Of a stretch of DNA of 64,000 nucleotides, positions 30,923-40,438 are shown one piece after another (position 1 is the first letter of the stretch; every line of letters begins with the position of its first letter). Below the pieces are notes generated by a model that saw only the letters and a program-made list of their open reading frames with translations, did no database searches and was not told the DNA's origin. The translations under genes and the position numbers were made by a program. The stretch is from Pseudomonas oryzihabitans. GTDB lineage: Bacteria > Pseudomonadota > Gammaproteobacteria > Pseudomonadales > Pseudomonadaceae. Location: positions 3,074,001-3,138,000 of the forward strand of contig NZ_CP017024.1 of NCBI RefSeq assembly GCF_014522265.1, given 5' to 3'.

Positions 30923-31807
30923 ATGGAGTTCGCAGAGCTACGCATCTTCCAGGCGGTGGCCGAGGAAGGTTCCCTGGTGAAGGCCGCCGAGCGACTCAAC
31001 CGGGTGCCGTCCAATCTCTCCACGCGCCTACGCCAGCTGGAAGACAAGCTGGGGGTGGAGCTGTTCCTGCGCGAACGCCAGCGGCTGCACCTGACCGCCG
31101 CCGGCCACCGAATGCTGGACTACGCCCATCGCCTGTTCGCCCTGGCCGACGAGGCGCGCAGCGCGGTGCAGGGCGGCGAGCCGGCCGGTACCTTCGTCCT
31201 GGGGTCCATGTTCAGCACCGCGGCCATCCATCTGCCAGGGCTGCTGGCGCGCTATCACCAGCGCTATCCCAAGGTGAATCTGCAGGTGCACAGTGGCCCC
31301 AGCGGCGAACTGGTGGAAGGCTTGCTGGCCGGTCGCCTGGACGCCGCCCTGGTGGACGGCCCGGCGCCCGACGCGGCGCTGGAAGGCCAGCCCTGGTTCG
31401 AGGAGCGGCTGGTGCTGATCACCGGGCTGGAACTCGGTCCGGTGCGTTCACCTGCCGACGTGGCGGGACGCCCGGTGTTCGGCTTTCGCGCCGGCTGCTC
31501 CTATAGACGCTACCTGGACACCTGGTACGCCGCGGCGGGGGTGCCTAGCGGACCGGTGATGGAGATCGAGTCCTACCACAGCATGCTGGCCTGCGTGATC
31601 ACCGGCGGGGTGGCGCTGATGCCGGAATCCATGCTCGACAGCCTGCCCGGCCGCGAGCGGGTGCAGCGTCATCCGATCCAGGCGCGCTTCGCCCAGGCCA
31701 CCACCTGGCTGATGTGGCGCAAGGGCCGTGAGGGGGCCAATCTGCGCAGCTGGCTGGAGTTGCGCGAGAGCCTGCAGACCGACCGCGAAGCTGTTGCTTT
31801 GGTGTGA
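30923..31807 (+). CDS. LysR family transcriptional regulator
   Basis: Regulator of 294 residues. Helix-turn-helix at about 16-36 (EGSLVKAAERLNRVPSNLST), linker, and a substrate-binding domain with 'TFVLGSMFSTAAIHLPGLLA' and 'LACVITGGVALMPESML'. It resembles the PtrR/CynR-like LysR group found next to YbfB-type transporters. It is divergent from the YbfB-like gene; the A/T-rich gap (30841-30915) should hold its binding site. The start ATG follows a ribosome-binding site (aaaggtggtg). Confidence 0.85.
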   Translation: MEFAELRIFQAVAEEGSLVKAAERLNRVPSNLSTRLRQLEDKLGVELFLRERQRLHLTAAGHRMLDYAHRLFALADEARSAVQGGEPAGTFVLGSMFSTAAIHLPGLLARYHQRYPKVNLQVHSGPSGELVEGLLAGRLDAALVDGPAPDAALEGQPWFEERLVLITGLELGPVRSPADVAGRPVFGFRAGCSYRRYLDTWYAAAGVPSGPVMEIESYHSMLACVITGGVALMPESMLDSLPGRERVQRHPIQARFAQATTWLMWRKGREGANLRSWLELRESLQTDREAVALV

Positions 31808-31824
31808 TGATTGCCCGATCCTAG

Positions 31825-32778
<954 letters not shown>

Positions 32779-32783
32779 GGCGA

Positions 32784-33400
32784 CCCTCACCCCGGCCCTC
32801 TCCCCGAGGGAGAGGGGGCGTCATGATGGGCTCTTGTAGGTTGGGCTGAGCGCAGCGAAGCCCAACGCTACCCGGGCCTGTTGGGCTTCGACGATAGGGC
32901 CGTCTCAGCCCAACCTACGGGTTGGCGGTCCCCTCACCCCAACCCTCTCCCGGAGGGAGAGGGGCGTTCGAACCAGGCGTAGGGTGGAAAACGGCGCAGC
33001 CTTTTCCGCGTGCGGTATCTCGTAGGTTGGGCTGAGCGCAGCGAAGCCCAACGCTGCCCGGGCCCGTTGGGCTGCGACGATAGGGCCGTCTCAGCCCAAC
33101 CTACGGGTTAGCGGTCCCCTCATCCCAACCCTCTCCCGGAGGGAGAGGGAGCGTTCGGACCAGGCGTAGGGTGGAAAACGGCGCAGCCTTTTCCGCCTGC
33201 GGTATCTCGTAGGTTGGGCTGAGCGCAGCGAAGCCCAACGCTGCCCGGGCCTGTTGGGCTTCGACGATGGAGCCGTCTCAGCCCAACCTACGGGTTGGCG
33301 GCCCCCTCACTCCAACCTGATCCTCGAGGGAGAGAGTGCGCTTGGACCAGGTGTAGGGTGGAAAACGGCGCAGCCTTTTCCACGCGGGCTAGCTCGATGC
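32784..33400. repeat. Repeat array: three tandem units of 185-188 bp
   Basis: After a leading 'ccctcaccccggccctctcc' module (32784-32818), units begin with gtaggttgggctgagcgcag at 32836, 33021 and 33209. Each unit contains an inverted repeat (gtaggttgggctgag ... ctcagcccaacctacg), a 'cccctcaccccaaccctctc' module with its inverted arm, and 'tagggtggaaaacggcgcag' ending in 'ccttttccgc'. The units differ by only a few bases, which points to recent amplification. The array fills the whole convergent gap between the dehydrogenase gene and trmA, ending 6 bp from the trmA stop. There are no spacers of equal size, so it is not a CRISPR. Confidence 0.9.
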
Positions 33401-34489
33401 TCAACGCCGCTCCAGCAATACCCCACTTTCCATATGGTGCGTCCAGGGGAACTGGTCGAACAGGGCGCAGCAGGTGATGCGGTGGGTGTCCTGCAACTGG
33501 GCGATGTTCTCGGCCAGGGTCTCCGGATTGCAGGAAATATAGAGGATGCGCTCGAAGCGGCGGGTCAGCTCGCAGGTGTCGGGGTCCATGCCGGCGCGGG
33601 GCGGGTCGACGAAGACGGTGCCGAACTGGTAGCTCTTGAGATCCACGCCGGCCAGGCGGCGGAAGGGACGGACCTCGTTGAGCGCCTGGGTCAGTTCTTC
33701 GGCGGAGAGACGCACCAGGGTGACGTTGTCCACGCCATTGCTGGCCAGGTTGTGCAGGGCGGCGTTGACCGAGGTCTTGCTCACCTCGGTGGCCAGTACC
33801 TTACGGACCCGGCTGGCCAGCGGCAGGGTGAAGTTGCCGTTGCCGCAATAGAGCTCCAGCAGATCGTCGTCGCGCTCGCCCAGGGCGGTATGGGCCCAGC
33901 TCAGCATCTTCTGGTTGACGGTGCCATTGGGCTGGGTGAAGCCGCCCTCGGGTTGGAGATAGCGGTAGGTCGTCCCGGCCACCTCCAGTTCTTCGAGCAC
34001 ATGGTCACGCCCGATCACCAGGCGCTGGCCGCGGGAGCGACCGATCAGGCTGACGCCCAGGTCGGCGGCCAGGCGCTCGGCGGCGGCTTGCCAGGCGGCG
34101 TCCAGGGGGCGGTGGTAGGCCAGGGTGATCAGGGCGTCGCCACTCAGGGTGGTGAGGAATTCCACCTGGAACAGCTTGAACGACAGTGCCACGTCCGCCT
34201 GCCAGCCGGCCTTGAGGCGCGGCATCAGATCGTTGATGCGCTGGCTGGCGATGGGGAAGGCCTCGATGAGGATCGGCGTGCGCTTGTCGCCCGGGGCGAA
34301 CATGGCGTAGTGGCGTTCCTCGTTCTCCCGCCACAGGCGGAATTCGGCGCGCAGCCGGTAGTGCTGCAGCGGCGAGGCGAAGACCTCCGGCTCGGGGGCC
34401 TGGAAAGGCGCCAGCAGTTCGCGCAGGCGGTTGGCCTTGGCGTCGAGTTGAGCCTGGTAGTCGGCGGGAACGAAGGAGGGTTGGGACAT
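33401..34489 (-). CDS. trmA: tRNA (uracil-5-)-methyltransferase TrmA
   Basis: SAM-dependent enzyme of 362 residues that makes ribothymidine at position 54 of tRNA. Seen: '[17 protein letters not shown]' near the N-terminus, '[16 protein letters not shown]', the SAM-binding '[16 protein letters not shown]' (about 210-225), '[14 protein letters not shown]' and the catalytic '[14 protein letters not shown]' with its Cys near residue 325. These match E. coli TrmA in order and length. ATG at 34489 starts [11 protein letters not shown]; the frame upstream overlaps the permease gene and is not protein-like. It follows the permease by 59 bp on the same strand. Confidence 0.95.
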   Translation of the reverse strand: MSQPSFVPADYQAQLDAKANRLRELLAPFQAPEPEVFASPLQHYRLRAEFRLWRENEERHYAMFAPGDKRTPILIEAFPIASQRINDLMPRLKAGWQADVALSFKLFQVEFLTTLSGDALITLAYHRPLDAAWQAAAERLAADLGVSLIGRSRGQRLVIGRDHVLEELEVAGTTYRYLQPEGGFTQPNGTVNQKMLSWAHTALGERDDDLLELYCGNGNFTLPLASRVRKVLATEVSKTSVNAALHNLASNGVDNVTLVRLSAEELTQALNEVRPFRRLAGVDLKSYQFGTVFVDPPRAGMDPDTCELTRRFERILYISCNPETLAENIAQLQDTHRITCCALFDQFPWTHHMESGVLLERR

Positions 34490-34548
34490 GGTAGATCCGG
34501 AGCAGGGTGGGGCGGGGAGACCTCGGGCCGGAGCCCCGAGGGGAGGGG

Positions 34549-35844
34549 TCAGGCGTTGAACCAGCCCAGCTTGATGACGAACAGGATCGACAGCACGATC
34601 AGCGCCGAATTCAGCTCGCGGGTACGGCCGGAGAGCAGCTTGATGACCGTCCAGGTGATGAAGCCGAAGGCGATGCCGTTGGCGATGGAATAGGTCAGCG
34701 GCATGGCCAGGGCGGTGACCAGCACCGGGGCGGCGGTGGTCAGGTCGTCCCACTCGATCTCGGCCAGGCCCGAGGTCATCAGCACGGCGATGAAGAACAG
34801 CGCCGGGGCGGTGGCGAAGGCTGGCACGCTACCCGCGAGGGGAGCGAAGAACAGCGCCAGCAGGAACAGCACCGCGACCACCACGGCGGTGAGGCCGGTA
34901 CGCCCGCCCGCGGAAACGCCGGCGGCGGATTCGATGTAGCTGGTGGTGGTGGAGGTGCCCAGCAGCGAGCCGAACATGGCGGCGGAGCTGTCGGCGATCA
35001 GGGCGCGGCCCATCTTCGGCAGATGGCCGTCCTTGCCCATCAGGCCGGCGCGCTTGGCCACGCCGATCAGGGTGCCGGAGTTGTCGAACAGGTCGACGAA
35101 CAGGAAGGCGAAGATGACGCTGATCAGGCCGACGTCCAGGGCGCCCCGGATGTCCAGCTGCAGGAAGGTCGGTGCCAGCGACGGCGGCATGGAGACCAGG
35201 CCGCCGAAGGCGCTGACGCCCAGGGCGATGGCGATCACGGTGATCACCAGGATGCCGATCAGCACCGCGCCGGTGACCTTGCGCGCTTCGAGCACGACGA
35301 TCAGGAAGAAGCCGAGGATGGCCAGCAGCGGACCCGGCTTGGACAGGTCGCCCAGGCCCACCAGGGTCGCCGGATTACCCACCACGATGCCGGCGGTCTG
35401 CAGGGCGATCAGCGCCAGGAACAGGCCGATGCCGGCGGCGATGCCCGAGCGCAGCGGGAGCGGGATGCTGTTGATGATCCATTCGCGGATGCGAAAGATC
35501 GACAGCAGGAAGAACATCAGCGCCGAGAGGAATACCGCGCCCAGGGCCACCTGCCAGGTATGGCCCAGGTGCAGGACCACGGTGTAGGTGAAGAAGGCGT
35601 TGAGGCCCATGCCCGGGGCGAGGGCGATGGGGTAGTTGGCGATGAGTCCCATGAGCGCCGAGCCGATGGCGGCGGCCAGGCAGGTGGCGACGAAGATCGC
35701 GCCCTTGTCCATGCCGGTGGCGCCGAGGATGCTCGGGTTGACGAACAGGATGTAGGCCATGGCCAGGAAGGTGGTGACCCCGGCCAGCAGTTCGGTGCGG
35801 ACAGAGGTGTTGTGGGCCTTGAGTTGGAAGAGTCTTTCCAGCAT
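34549..35844 (-). CDS. NCS2 family purine permease (adenine/guanine/hypoxanthine, AzgA type)
   Basis: Membrane carrier of 431 residues with about 12-14 helices from the AzgA-like branch of NCS2. Hallmarks: '[22 protein letters not shown]' at the start, '[20 protein letters not shown]', '[18 protein letters not shown]' and '[20 protein letters not shown]'. These are shared by adenine, guanine and hypoxanthine importers (GhxP/AdeP/PbuG); the exact base is not told by sequence. A long upstream gap (35845-35966) may hold the promoter. Confidence 0.9.
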   Translation of the reverse strand: MLERLFQLKAHNTSVRTELLAGVTTFLAMAYILFVNPSILGATGMDKGAIFVATCLAAAIGSALMGLIANYPIALAPGMGLNAFFTYTVVLHLGHTWQVALGAVFLSALMFFLLSIFRIREWIINSIPLPLRSGIAAGIGLFLALIALQTAGIVVGNPATLVGLGDLSKPGPLLAILGFFLIVVLEARKVTGAVLIGILVITVIAIALGVSAFGGLVSMPPSLAPTFLQLDIRGALDVGLISVIFAFLFVDLFDNSGTLIGVAKRAGLMGKDGHLPKMGRALIADSSAAMFGSLLGTSTTTSYIESAAGVSAGGRTGLTAVVVAVLFLLALFFAPLAGSVPAFATAPALFFIAVLMTSGLAEIEWDDLTTAAPVLVTALAMPLTYSIANGIAFGFITWTVIKLLSGRTRELNSALIVLSILFVIKLGWFNA

Positions 35845-35966
35845 GGGATGCCTCGTGCGCGCCGGTCTGATCGGAAAAAGGCGCGCATCATAACAGGTCG
35901 GTAAACACGGGTAAGACGCTAAGCCCTAACCCCCAATCGACATCGCCTGGAGCCCTGTCCGCCTGG

Positions 35967-37367
35967 TCAACTTTCAGAGGTATGACCGCTGACCGAATCG
36001 CCTGCGTTGCGGACCAGGCGGAAGGCATCCAGGGTGCTCAGGATGCCGAGCACGGCCACTATGCAAAAGGCTAGCCGAAAGTCCGCCAGTTGCGGGTCGA
36101 GGTGGCCGTGCCAGTCCATCGAGGCGCGTAGCAGCAGGGCGGCGATGGCCACGCCCAGGCCCATGGCCAGCTGGAAATTGGTGCTGAACAGGGTGGAGGC
36201 ATGGCTCAGCCGCGACTTGGGGATGTCGGCGAAGGCCAGGGCATTGCTGGCGGTGAACTGCAGCGAGCGGAACACCCCGCTGAAGAACAGCAGGAGCAGG
36301 ATCGCCGGCAAGGGCCAGTCCGGAGTGAGCAGGCCACAGGCCAGCAGGCTGAACGCGCTGAGCAGGCCGTTGACGGTCAGGATGGTGCGCAGGCCGAAGC
36401 GGCGCATGGTGGCGGTGGTGAAGGGCTTGGCCGCCAGGTTGCCGGCGAACAGTGCCAGGAGCAGCAGGCCGGCCTGGAAGGCGTCCAGGCCAAAGGCCAG
36501 CTGGAACAGCAGGGGCAGCAGGAAGGGCGCCGTGGCGATGGTGACGCGGAACAGGCCGCCACCGAGGATGGCCGCGCGGTAGGTGGGGATGCGCAGTGTG
36601 CCAAAATCGATCAGCGGGCGTTCGATCCGGGTCATGTGGCGCACCGCCTTGGTGCCGAGGATCAGCCCTATGCCCATCCAGGCCAGGTTGGCGCCCAGGC
36701 TGCCATGGTTCTGGCCGAGGCGCTCCACGCCCCACATGAAGGCCACGCAGGCGCCGCCCAGCAGCAGGAAGCCGCGCCAGTCCAGCGGATGGCGCTGGGT
36801 CGGCAGGTCGGCGGGCACCAGGCGCCAGGCCAGCAGCAGGGCGATCAAGCCCAGCGGCAGGTTGAGGTAGAAGATCCAGCGCCAGTCGGCATAGGTGGTG
36901 ATCAGGCCGCCCAGGGGCGGGCCGAGCACAGGGGCCACCAGGCCCGGCCAGGTGATGAGGGCGATGGCGCGCACCAACTCGTGCTTTTCGGTGACCTGCA
37001 GGACCACCAGACGCCCCACGGGCACCATCAGGGCGCCGCCGAGCCCCTGGAGGATACGCGCGGCGATGAAGTGTTCGAGGGACAGGGCCATGCCGCAGAG
37101 CAGCGAGGCCAGGGTGAAGACGCCGATGGCCAGGGTGAAGACCGGGCGGGGACCGAAGCGCTCGGCGATCCAGCCACTCACCGGGATGCCCACGGCGATC
37201 GCCAGCAGATAGGCGCTGATGCCCAGGTTGAGGTCCACCGGCTCGCGGCCGAAGGACAGGGCCATCTGCGGCAGCGCCGTGGCGATCACCGTGGCGTCCA
37301 GGTTTTCCATGAAAAAGGTGAAGCTCACCAGGCCGGCGAGAAGCTTCCAGCGTTCCAAGGGCTGCAC
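35967..37367 (-). CDS. MFS drug-efflux transporter, EmrB/QacA type
   Basis: Membrane exporter of about 466 residues and 12-14 helices of the DHA2 group. Seen: 'FFMENLDATVIATALPQMA' (helix 1 motif D1), 'GWIAERFGPRPVFTLAIGVF' (motif A), and motif C 'ITWPGLVAPVLGPPLGGLI'. It would export toxic organic compounds by proton antiport. The start is unclear: GTG at 37367 is used, but TTG at 37358 has a better-placed Shine-Dalgarno (AGAGGT, 7-base gap). The long frame above it extends into the next gene's promoter and is not real. It is divergent from the 83-residue gene at 37531. Confidence 0.8.
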   Translation of the reverse strand: MQPLERWKLLAGLVSFTFFMENLDATVIATALPQMALSFGREPVDLNLGISAYLLAIAVGIPVSGWIAERFGPRPVFTLAIGVFTLASLLCGMALSLEHFIAARILQGLGGALMVPVGRLVVLQVTEKHELVRAIALITWPGLVAPVLGPPLGGLITTYADWRWIFYLNLPLGLIALLLAWRLVPADLPTQRHPLDWRGFLLLGGACVAFMWGVERLGQNHGSLGANLAWMGIGLILGTKAVRHMTRIERPLIDFGTLRIPTYRAAILGGGLFRVTIATAPFLLPLLFQLAFGLDAFQAGLLLLALFAGNLAAKPFTTATMRRFGLRTILTVNGLLSAFSLLACGLLTPDWPLPAILLLLFFSGVFRSLQFTASNALAFADIPKSRLSHASTLFSTNFQLAMGLGVAIAALLLRASMDWHGHLDPQLADFRLAFCIVAVLGILSTLDAFRLVRNAGDSVSGHTSES

Positions 37368-37530
37368 CTCTGGGCAGGGGGGGTGGGCTACTCTGCCTGA
37401 GGTGTCGCAAGGCGCGCCAGCCCTGGCTTGCCGATAAAAAGTCAAAGGATTCACCACCCTGTTCGGACGGGCTGCTAAAGTCGAGAAGAAACAGGTTCGA
37501 TAATTGTCATCGCCACGAGGAAACCGTTGC

Positions 37531-37782
37531 ATGAAGGACGTGACCGACAGCCACATCGTGGCCATGGCGGAAGCCCGGCGCCTGCTTGAACGGGGTAGCC
37601 AGGCCAAGCGTCAGCACCAGCGCTATTTCCTCAACTTCCTCACCTTGCGCCAGGAAGCCTCGCGACTCAGTCAGCAGTCCTATCGGCTGAGCTGCGCGCT
37701 GGACGCCTTTTCCACCGAGCGCTCGCGCCAGTTGCCGCGGGTGCTGACCCTGGTAAAGGCCGACCGGGACGAACGGTTGTAA
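37531..37782 (+). CDS. Conserved small protein, unknown function
   Basis: Protein of 83 residues, mostly helical and charged (QAKRQHQRYFLNFLTLRQEA, LVKADRDERL), without signal peptide, cysteine pairs or membrane segment. A ribosome-binding site (gaggaa, 37517-37522) sits 8 bases before the ATG at 37531. I do not recognise the family. It precedes the RcnB-like gene by 84 bp and may share its transcript. Confidence 0.6.
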   Translation: MKDVTDSHIVAMAEARRLLERGSQAKRQHQRYFLNFLTLRQEASRLSQQSYRLSCALDAFSTERSRQLPRVLTLVKADRDERL

Positions 37783-37866
37783 GGCCAGCAGCGCAACCGT
37801 AGGTATTCGTGGAGCTTTTTCTCCGGCCCCAGGGTCAAAACCTCGAACGCAGAGGAGAAACACCCC

Positions 37867-38271
37867 ATGACCAAGCAATCACTGCTCTCCCTGGCGCTGG
37901 GCGCCGTCGTCCTGACCGGAGCCCTGCATGTCCAGGCCGCGCCCGAATCCATGACCCCGACCAAGCCGGCCGCCGACAAGGCCGCTTCGGAGCCCACCAG
38001 CTCGCAGTACCAGAACAAGGTCAACAAGAAGGACGCCAGTCAGAGCGATGAGGCGGTCACCCACGACCCTGATCATCCTACCTTTGAACTCGAAGAGGGT
38101 GGCCGGGCGCCGCGCAAGTACATCCGTGACGAGTACGTGATCAAGGATTTCAAGAAGCATGGTCTGGAGCAGCCGGGCGAAGACAGCCAATGGGTCAAGA
38201 TCGGCTCCGACTATGTGCTGATCAAGCGCAGCAATGCGGTGATCGACAAGATCGTCAAAGCCAAACAGTGA
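37867..38271 (+). CDS. RcnB family periplasmic protein
   Basis: Exported protein of 134 residues. A signal peptide (LLSLALGAVVLTGALHVQAA) is followed by a low-complexity Lys/Ser/Ala linker and a C-terminal RcnB/YohN domain (about 75-130): 'RAPRKYIRDEYVIKDFKKHG', 'GEDSQWVKIGSDYVLIK' and 'AVIDKIV'. In E. coli RcnB affects nickel and cobalt balance, but most Pseudomonas homologues have no known role. A ribosome-binding site (gaggagaaa) precedes the ATG. Confidence 0.8.
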   Translation: MTKQSLLSLALGAVVLTGALHVQAAPESMTPTKPAADKAASEPTSSQYQNKVNKKDASQSDEAVTHDPDHPTFELEEGGRAPRKYIRDEYVIKDFKKHGLEQPGEDSQWVKIGSDYVLIKRSNAVIDKIVKAKQ

Positions 38272-38280
38272 TCCACCATG

Positions 38281-38305
38281 ACCGGGGCCGGCCCTCGGCC
38301 CCGGT
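38281..38305 (+). terminator. GC-rich hairpin after the RcnB-like gene
   Basis: ACCGGGGCCG and CGGCCCCGGT form a perfect 10-bp stem with a 5-base loop, 10 bp after the stop. No T-run, so termination strength is uncertain. Confidence 0.55.
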
Positions 38306-38358
38306 GGCATTCAGGGTGTCCAGTCGCCAGGCTGAAGCACCCCTTCTGGAGTTTTTGC

Positions 38359-38661
38359 ATGACCAGTGAAATCCATGTCGTCGCCATTCTGCAGGCCAAA
38401 CCCGGTCAGGCCGAGGCTGTCGAAAACGCCATGCGTGCCATCGTCGCGCCGTCCCGCGCCGAAGCCGCCTGTCACTTCTATACCCCGCACCGCGATCCGA
38501 GCCATGCAGGTCGCTATGTCTTCGTCGAACGCTGGGCCAGTCGCGAAGCCCTGGCCGAGCACGAGCAAACCCCTCACTTCAAGCAGTTGCTGAGCGATCT
38601 GGACGGTCTACTCGTCGACGCGCCGCAGGTCATGATCCTCGAGGAATTGCCGCTGGCCTGA
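38359..38661 (+). CDS. Antibiotic biosynthesis monooxygenase (ABM) family protein
   Basis: Small ferredoxin-fold protein of 100 residues. Typical ABM features: 'IHVVAILQAKPGQAEAVENA' at the start, 'ACHFYTPHRDPSHAGRYVFV', 'ERWASREALAEHEQTPHFKQ'. The family includes cofactor-free quinone or polyketide monooxygenases such as YgiN; many act in quinone redox cycling. Role here unknown. It is followed after 61 bp by the phosphatase gene. Confidence 0.8.
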   Translation: MTSEIHVVAILQAKPGQAEAVENAMRAIVAPSRAEAACHFYTPHRDPSHAGRYVFVERWASREALAEHEQTPHFKQLLSDLDGLLVDAPQVMILEELPLA

Positions 38662-38696
38662 GCCGCCGACATGCCGTTGTCACCTGCCTGAGCCAC

Positions 38697-38722
38697 CCTG
38701 GCCTCTTTTCCTGGAGGCCAGG
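38697..38722 (+). promoter_or_regulatory. Hairpin covering the phoD-like ribosome-binding site
   Basis: CCTGGCCTC (38697-38705) pairs perfectly with GAGGCCAGG (38714-38722), ending one base before the ATG at 38723. The Shine-Dalgarno ggagg (38713-38717) lies in the stem. In the mRNA this would hide the start site unless opened. It could also just end the upstream transcript. Confidence 0.5.
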
Positions 38723-40276
38723 ATGAGTACCTCTCGACGTCAAGCGCTGGGCCTGCTCGGCCTGGGTCTGAGCGCACCCTGGTTCGCCGGTTGCAGCGCT
38801 CGCACGCCACAGCCGGATCCCTTCACCCTGGGCGTCGCCAGTGGTGATCCTGCTACCGACGGCTTCGTCATCTGGACCCGCCTGGCGCCCGATCCGCTGG
38901 CCGAGGACGGCCTGGGCGGTCTGCATGGTCCGGTCAAGGCTGGGTGGGAAGTGGCCCTGGATCCGGGGCTGCGCCAGGTGGTGCAGCGCGGAGTGATCCA
39001 GGCACAGCCACAGTCTGCTTTCTGCCTGTCCATCCCCCTGACCGGTCTGCTGGCGGGACGGCCCTACTGGTACCGTTTCACCGCGCTGGGCCACCAGAGT
39101 CGTATCGGGCGCGCCACTACGCTACCGCCGTCAGCCAGCGCTCCGCAGCGGCTGAAGCTGGTGGCCGCTTCCTGCTCCCACTATGAGAAGGGCTTCTTCA
39201 GCGCCTATCGGCACATGGCGGACGAACAGGCGGATCTGGCGCTGTTCCTCGGGGACTATATCTACGAGGCCAACGTGCCCCTGCTGCTGCCGGCCGTGCG
39301 TCGGCATGGCCTGCCGGAAGCCCGGGACCTGGCCAGTTACCGCCGGCGCCATGCGCTGTACCGCACCGATCCCGATCTGCAGTACCTGCACGCCAATGTC
39401 ACCAGTCTCATGACCTGGGACGACCACGAGGTGCAGAACGACTATTCCGGTCCCTGGGCGGCGGACCCCAGGGTCAGTCTGGCTGCCTTCGCCGCGCGGC
39501 GGCAGGCTGCCTACCAGGCTTTTCGCGAACATGCGCCGCTGCGCGGGTGGCGGACCCAGGGCAGCGCGCTGCGCCTCTATGACCGGTGGCGCTTCGGTGA
39601 CCTGGCGGAGATCCATCTGCTCGATGGTCGGCAATACCGCAGCGAACCGGCCTGCACGACGCCCAGGACCCGCGGTGGCCAGCTGGTCGCCCCGGATTGC
39701 CCGGGTCTGCGCGACGCCGCGCGCAGCATGCTCGGGCAGGCGCAGGAGCGCTGGCTGCTGGATGGCTTTCGCCACAATGCCACCCGCTGGAATCTGATCG
39801 CCCAGGATCTCCTGCTGGCACCCCTGCGGCAGCGCCTGCCGGAGGGCGATCCGGCGCGCTGGACCGATGGCTGGGACGGCTATCCGGCGACTCGCGAGCG
39901 GCTGCTCGCGGCCATGGCTGACAGCCGCCTGGCTAATCCGGTAACCCTGGGCGGGGACATCCATTCCTTCTGGGTGACGGACCTGCACCGCGAGCCGGAA
40001 GACGAGCGGAGCCCGGTGGTGGCGAGCGAATTCGTCGGCACCTCCATCACCTCTGACGGACCGGACTACCGCCGTTTCCAGGCGCTGTTGCCGGAGAATC
40101 CCCAGGTGCGCTTCTTCGACAGCCGGGAGCGTGGCTATCTGGCCCTGGAGCTGACGCGGGAACGGTTGCAGGTGGACCTGCGCACCATCAGTGATCGAAC
40201 GCGCCCGGATGCCGGACGCGGCACCCGGGCAAGCTTTGTGGTGGAGGCGGGGCGGCCAGGGGCCGTCCCTGCCTGA
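38723..40276 (+). CDS. PhoD-like alkaline phosphatase / phosphodiesterase
   Basis: Exported metallophosphatase of 517 residues. The N-terminus has a twin-arginine-like start (STSRRQALGLLGLGLSAPWF) and a lipobox-like AGC at about residues 22-24. The mature part has the PhoD N-terminal domain (FTLGVASGDPATDGFVIWTR) and the metal centre motifs 'AASCSHYEKGFFSAYRHMAD', 'LALFLGDYIYE', 'LMTWDDHEVQNDY' and 'TLGGDIHSFWV'. PhoD enzymes use Fe/Ca and hydrolyse phosphodiesters and monoesters to supply phosphate. No Pho box was recognised upstream. The translation start is within a hairpin. Confidence 0.85.
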   Translation: MSTSRRQALGLLGLGLSAPWFAGCSARTPQPDPFTLGVASGDPATDGFVIWTRLAPDPLAEDGLGGLHGPVKAGWEVALDPGLRQVVQRGVIQAQPQSAFCLSIPLTGLLAGRPYWYRFTALGHQSRIGRATTLPPSASAPQRLKLVAASCSHYEKGFFSAYRHMADEQADLALFLGDYIYEANVPLLLPAVRRHGLPEARDLASYRRRHALYRTDPDLQYLHANVTSLMTWDDHEVQNDYSGPWAADPRVSLAAFAARRQAAYQAFREHAPLRGWRTQGSALRLYDRWRFGDLAEIHLLDGRQYRSEPACTTPRTRGGQLVAPDCPGLRDAARSMLGQAQERWLLDGFRHNATRWNLIAQDLLLAPLRQRLPEGDPARWTDGWDGYPATRERLLAAMADSRLANPVTLGGDIHSFWVTDLHREPEDERSPVVASEFVGTSITSDGPDYRRFQALLPENPQVRFFDSRERGYLALELTRERLQVDLRTISDRTRPDAGRGTRASFVVEAGRPGAVPA

Positions 40277-40431
40277 GAGCCTGCTCCAAAGCTGCTGCGC
40301 GTCGGCCAATCTGCGTTGAAAATGGCTTCGGAATGCTCATTTACCCTACGTAAACTCTGCTTCCTCAGCTATTTTCGCGGGGCCGCCTAGGCCTTGCTTG
40401 GCTCTAGCTCGCTAGCCTTGGAACAGGCTCT
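40276..40431. repeat. Palindromic intergenic repeat, 156 bp, MITE-like
   Basis: AGAGCCTGCTCCAA (40276-40289) and TTGGAACAGGCTCT (40418-40431) are terminal inverted repeats matching at 13 of 14 bases. They enclose non-coding sequence with 'gctcatttaccctacgtaaa'. Similar elements are common between Pseudomonas genes by my recollection. It fills the convergent gap between the phosphatase gene and gntP. No target-site duplication is evident. Confidence 0.7.
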
Positions 40432-40438
40432 GCGGGGC

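Noticed and set aside
32784-33400. Repeat array considered as a CRISPR
   Set aside because: Units are 185-188 bp and directly joined, with no short repeat plus unique spacer pattern and no cas genes.
34501-34548. CCTCGGG/CCCGAGG hairpin after the purine permease considered as terminator
   Set aside because: Only seven base pairs and no T-run; trmA follows closely on the same strand, so read-through is as likely.
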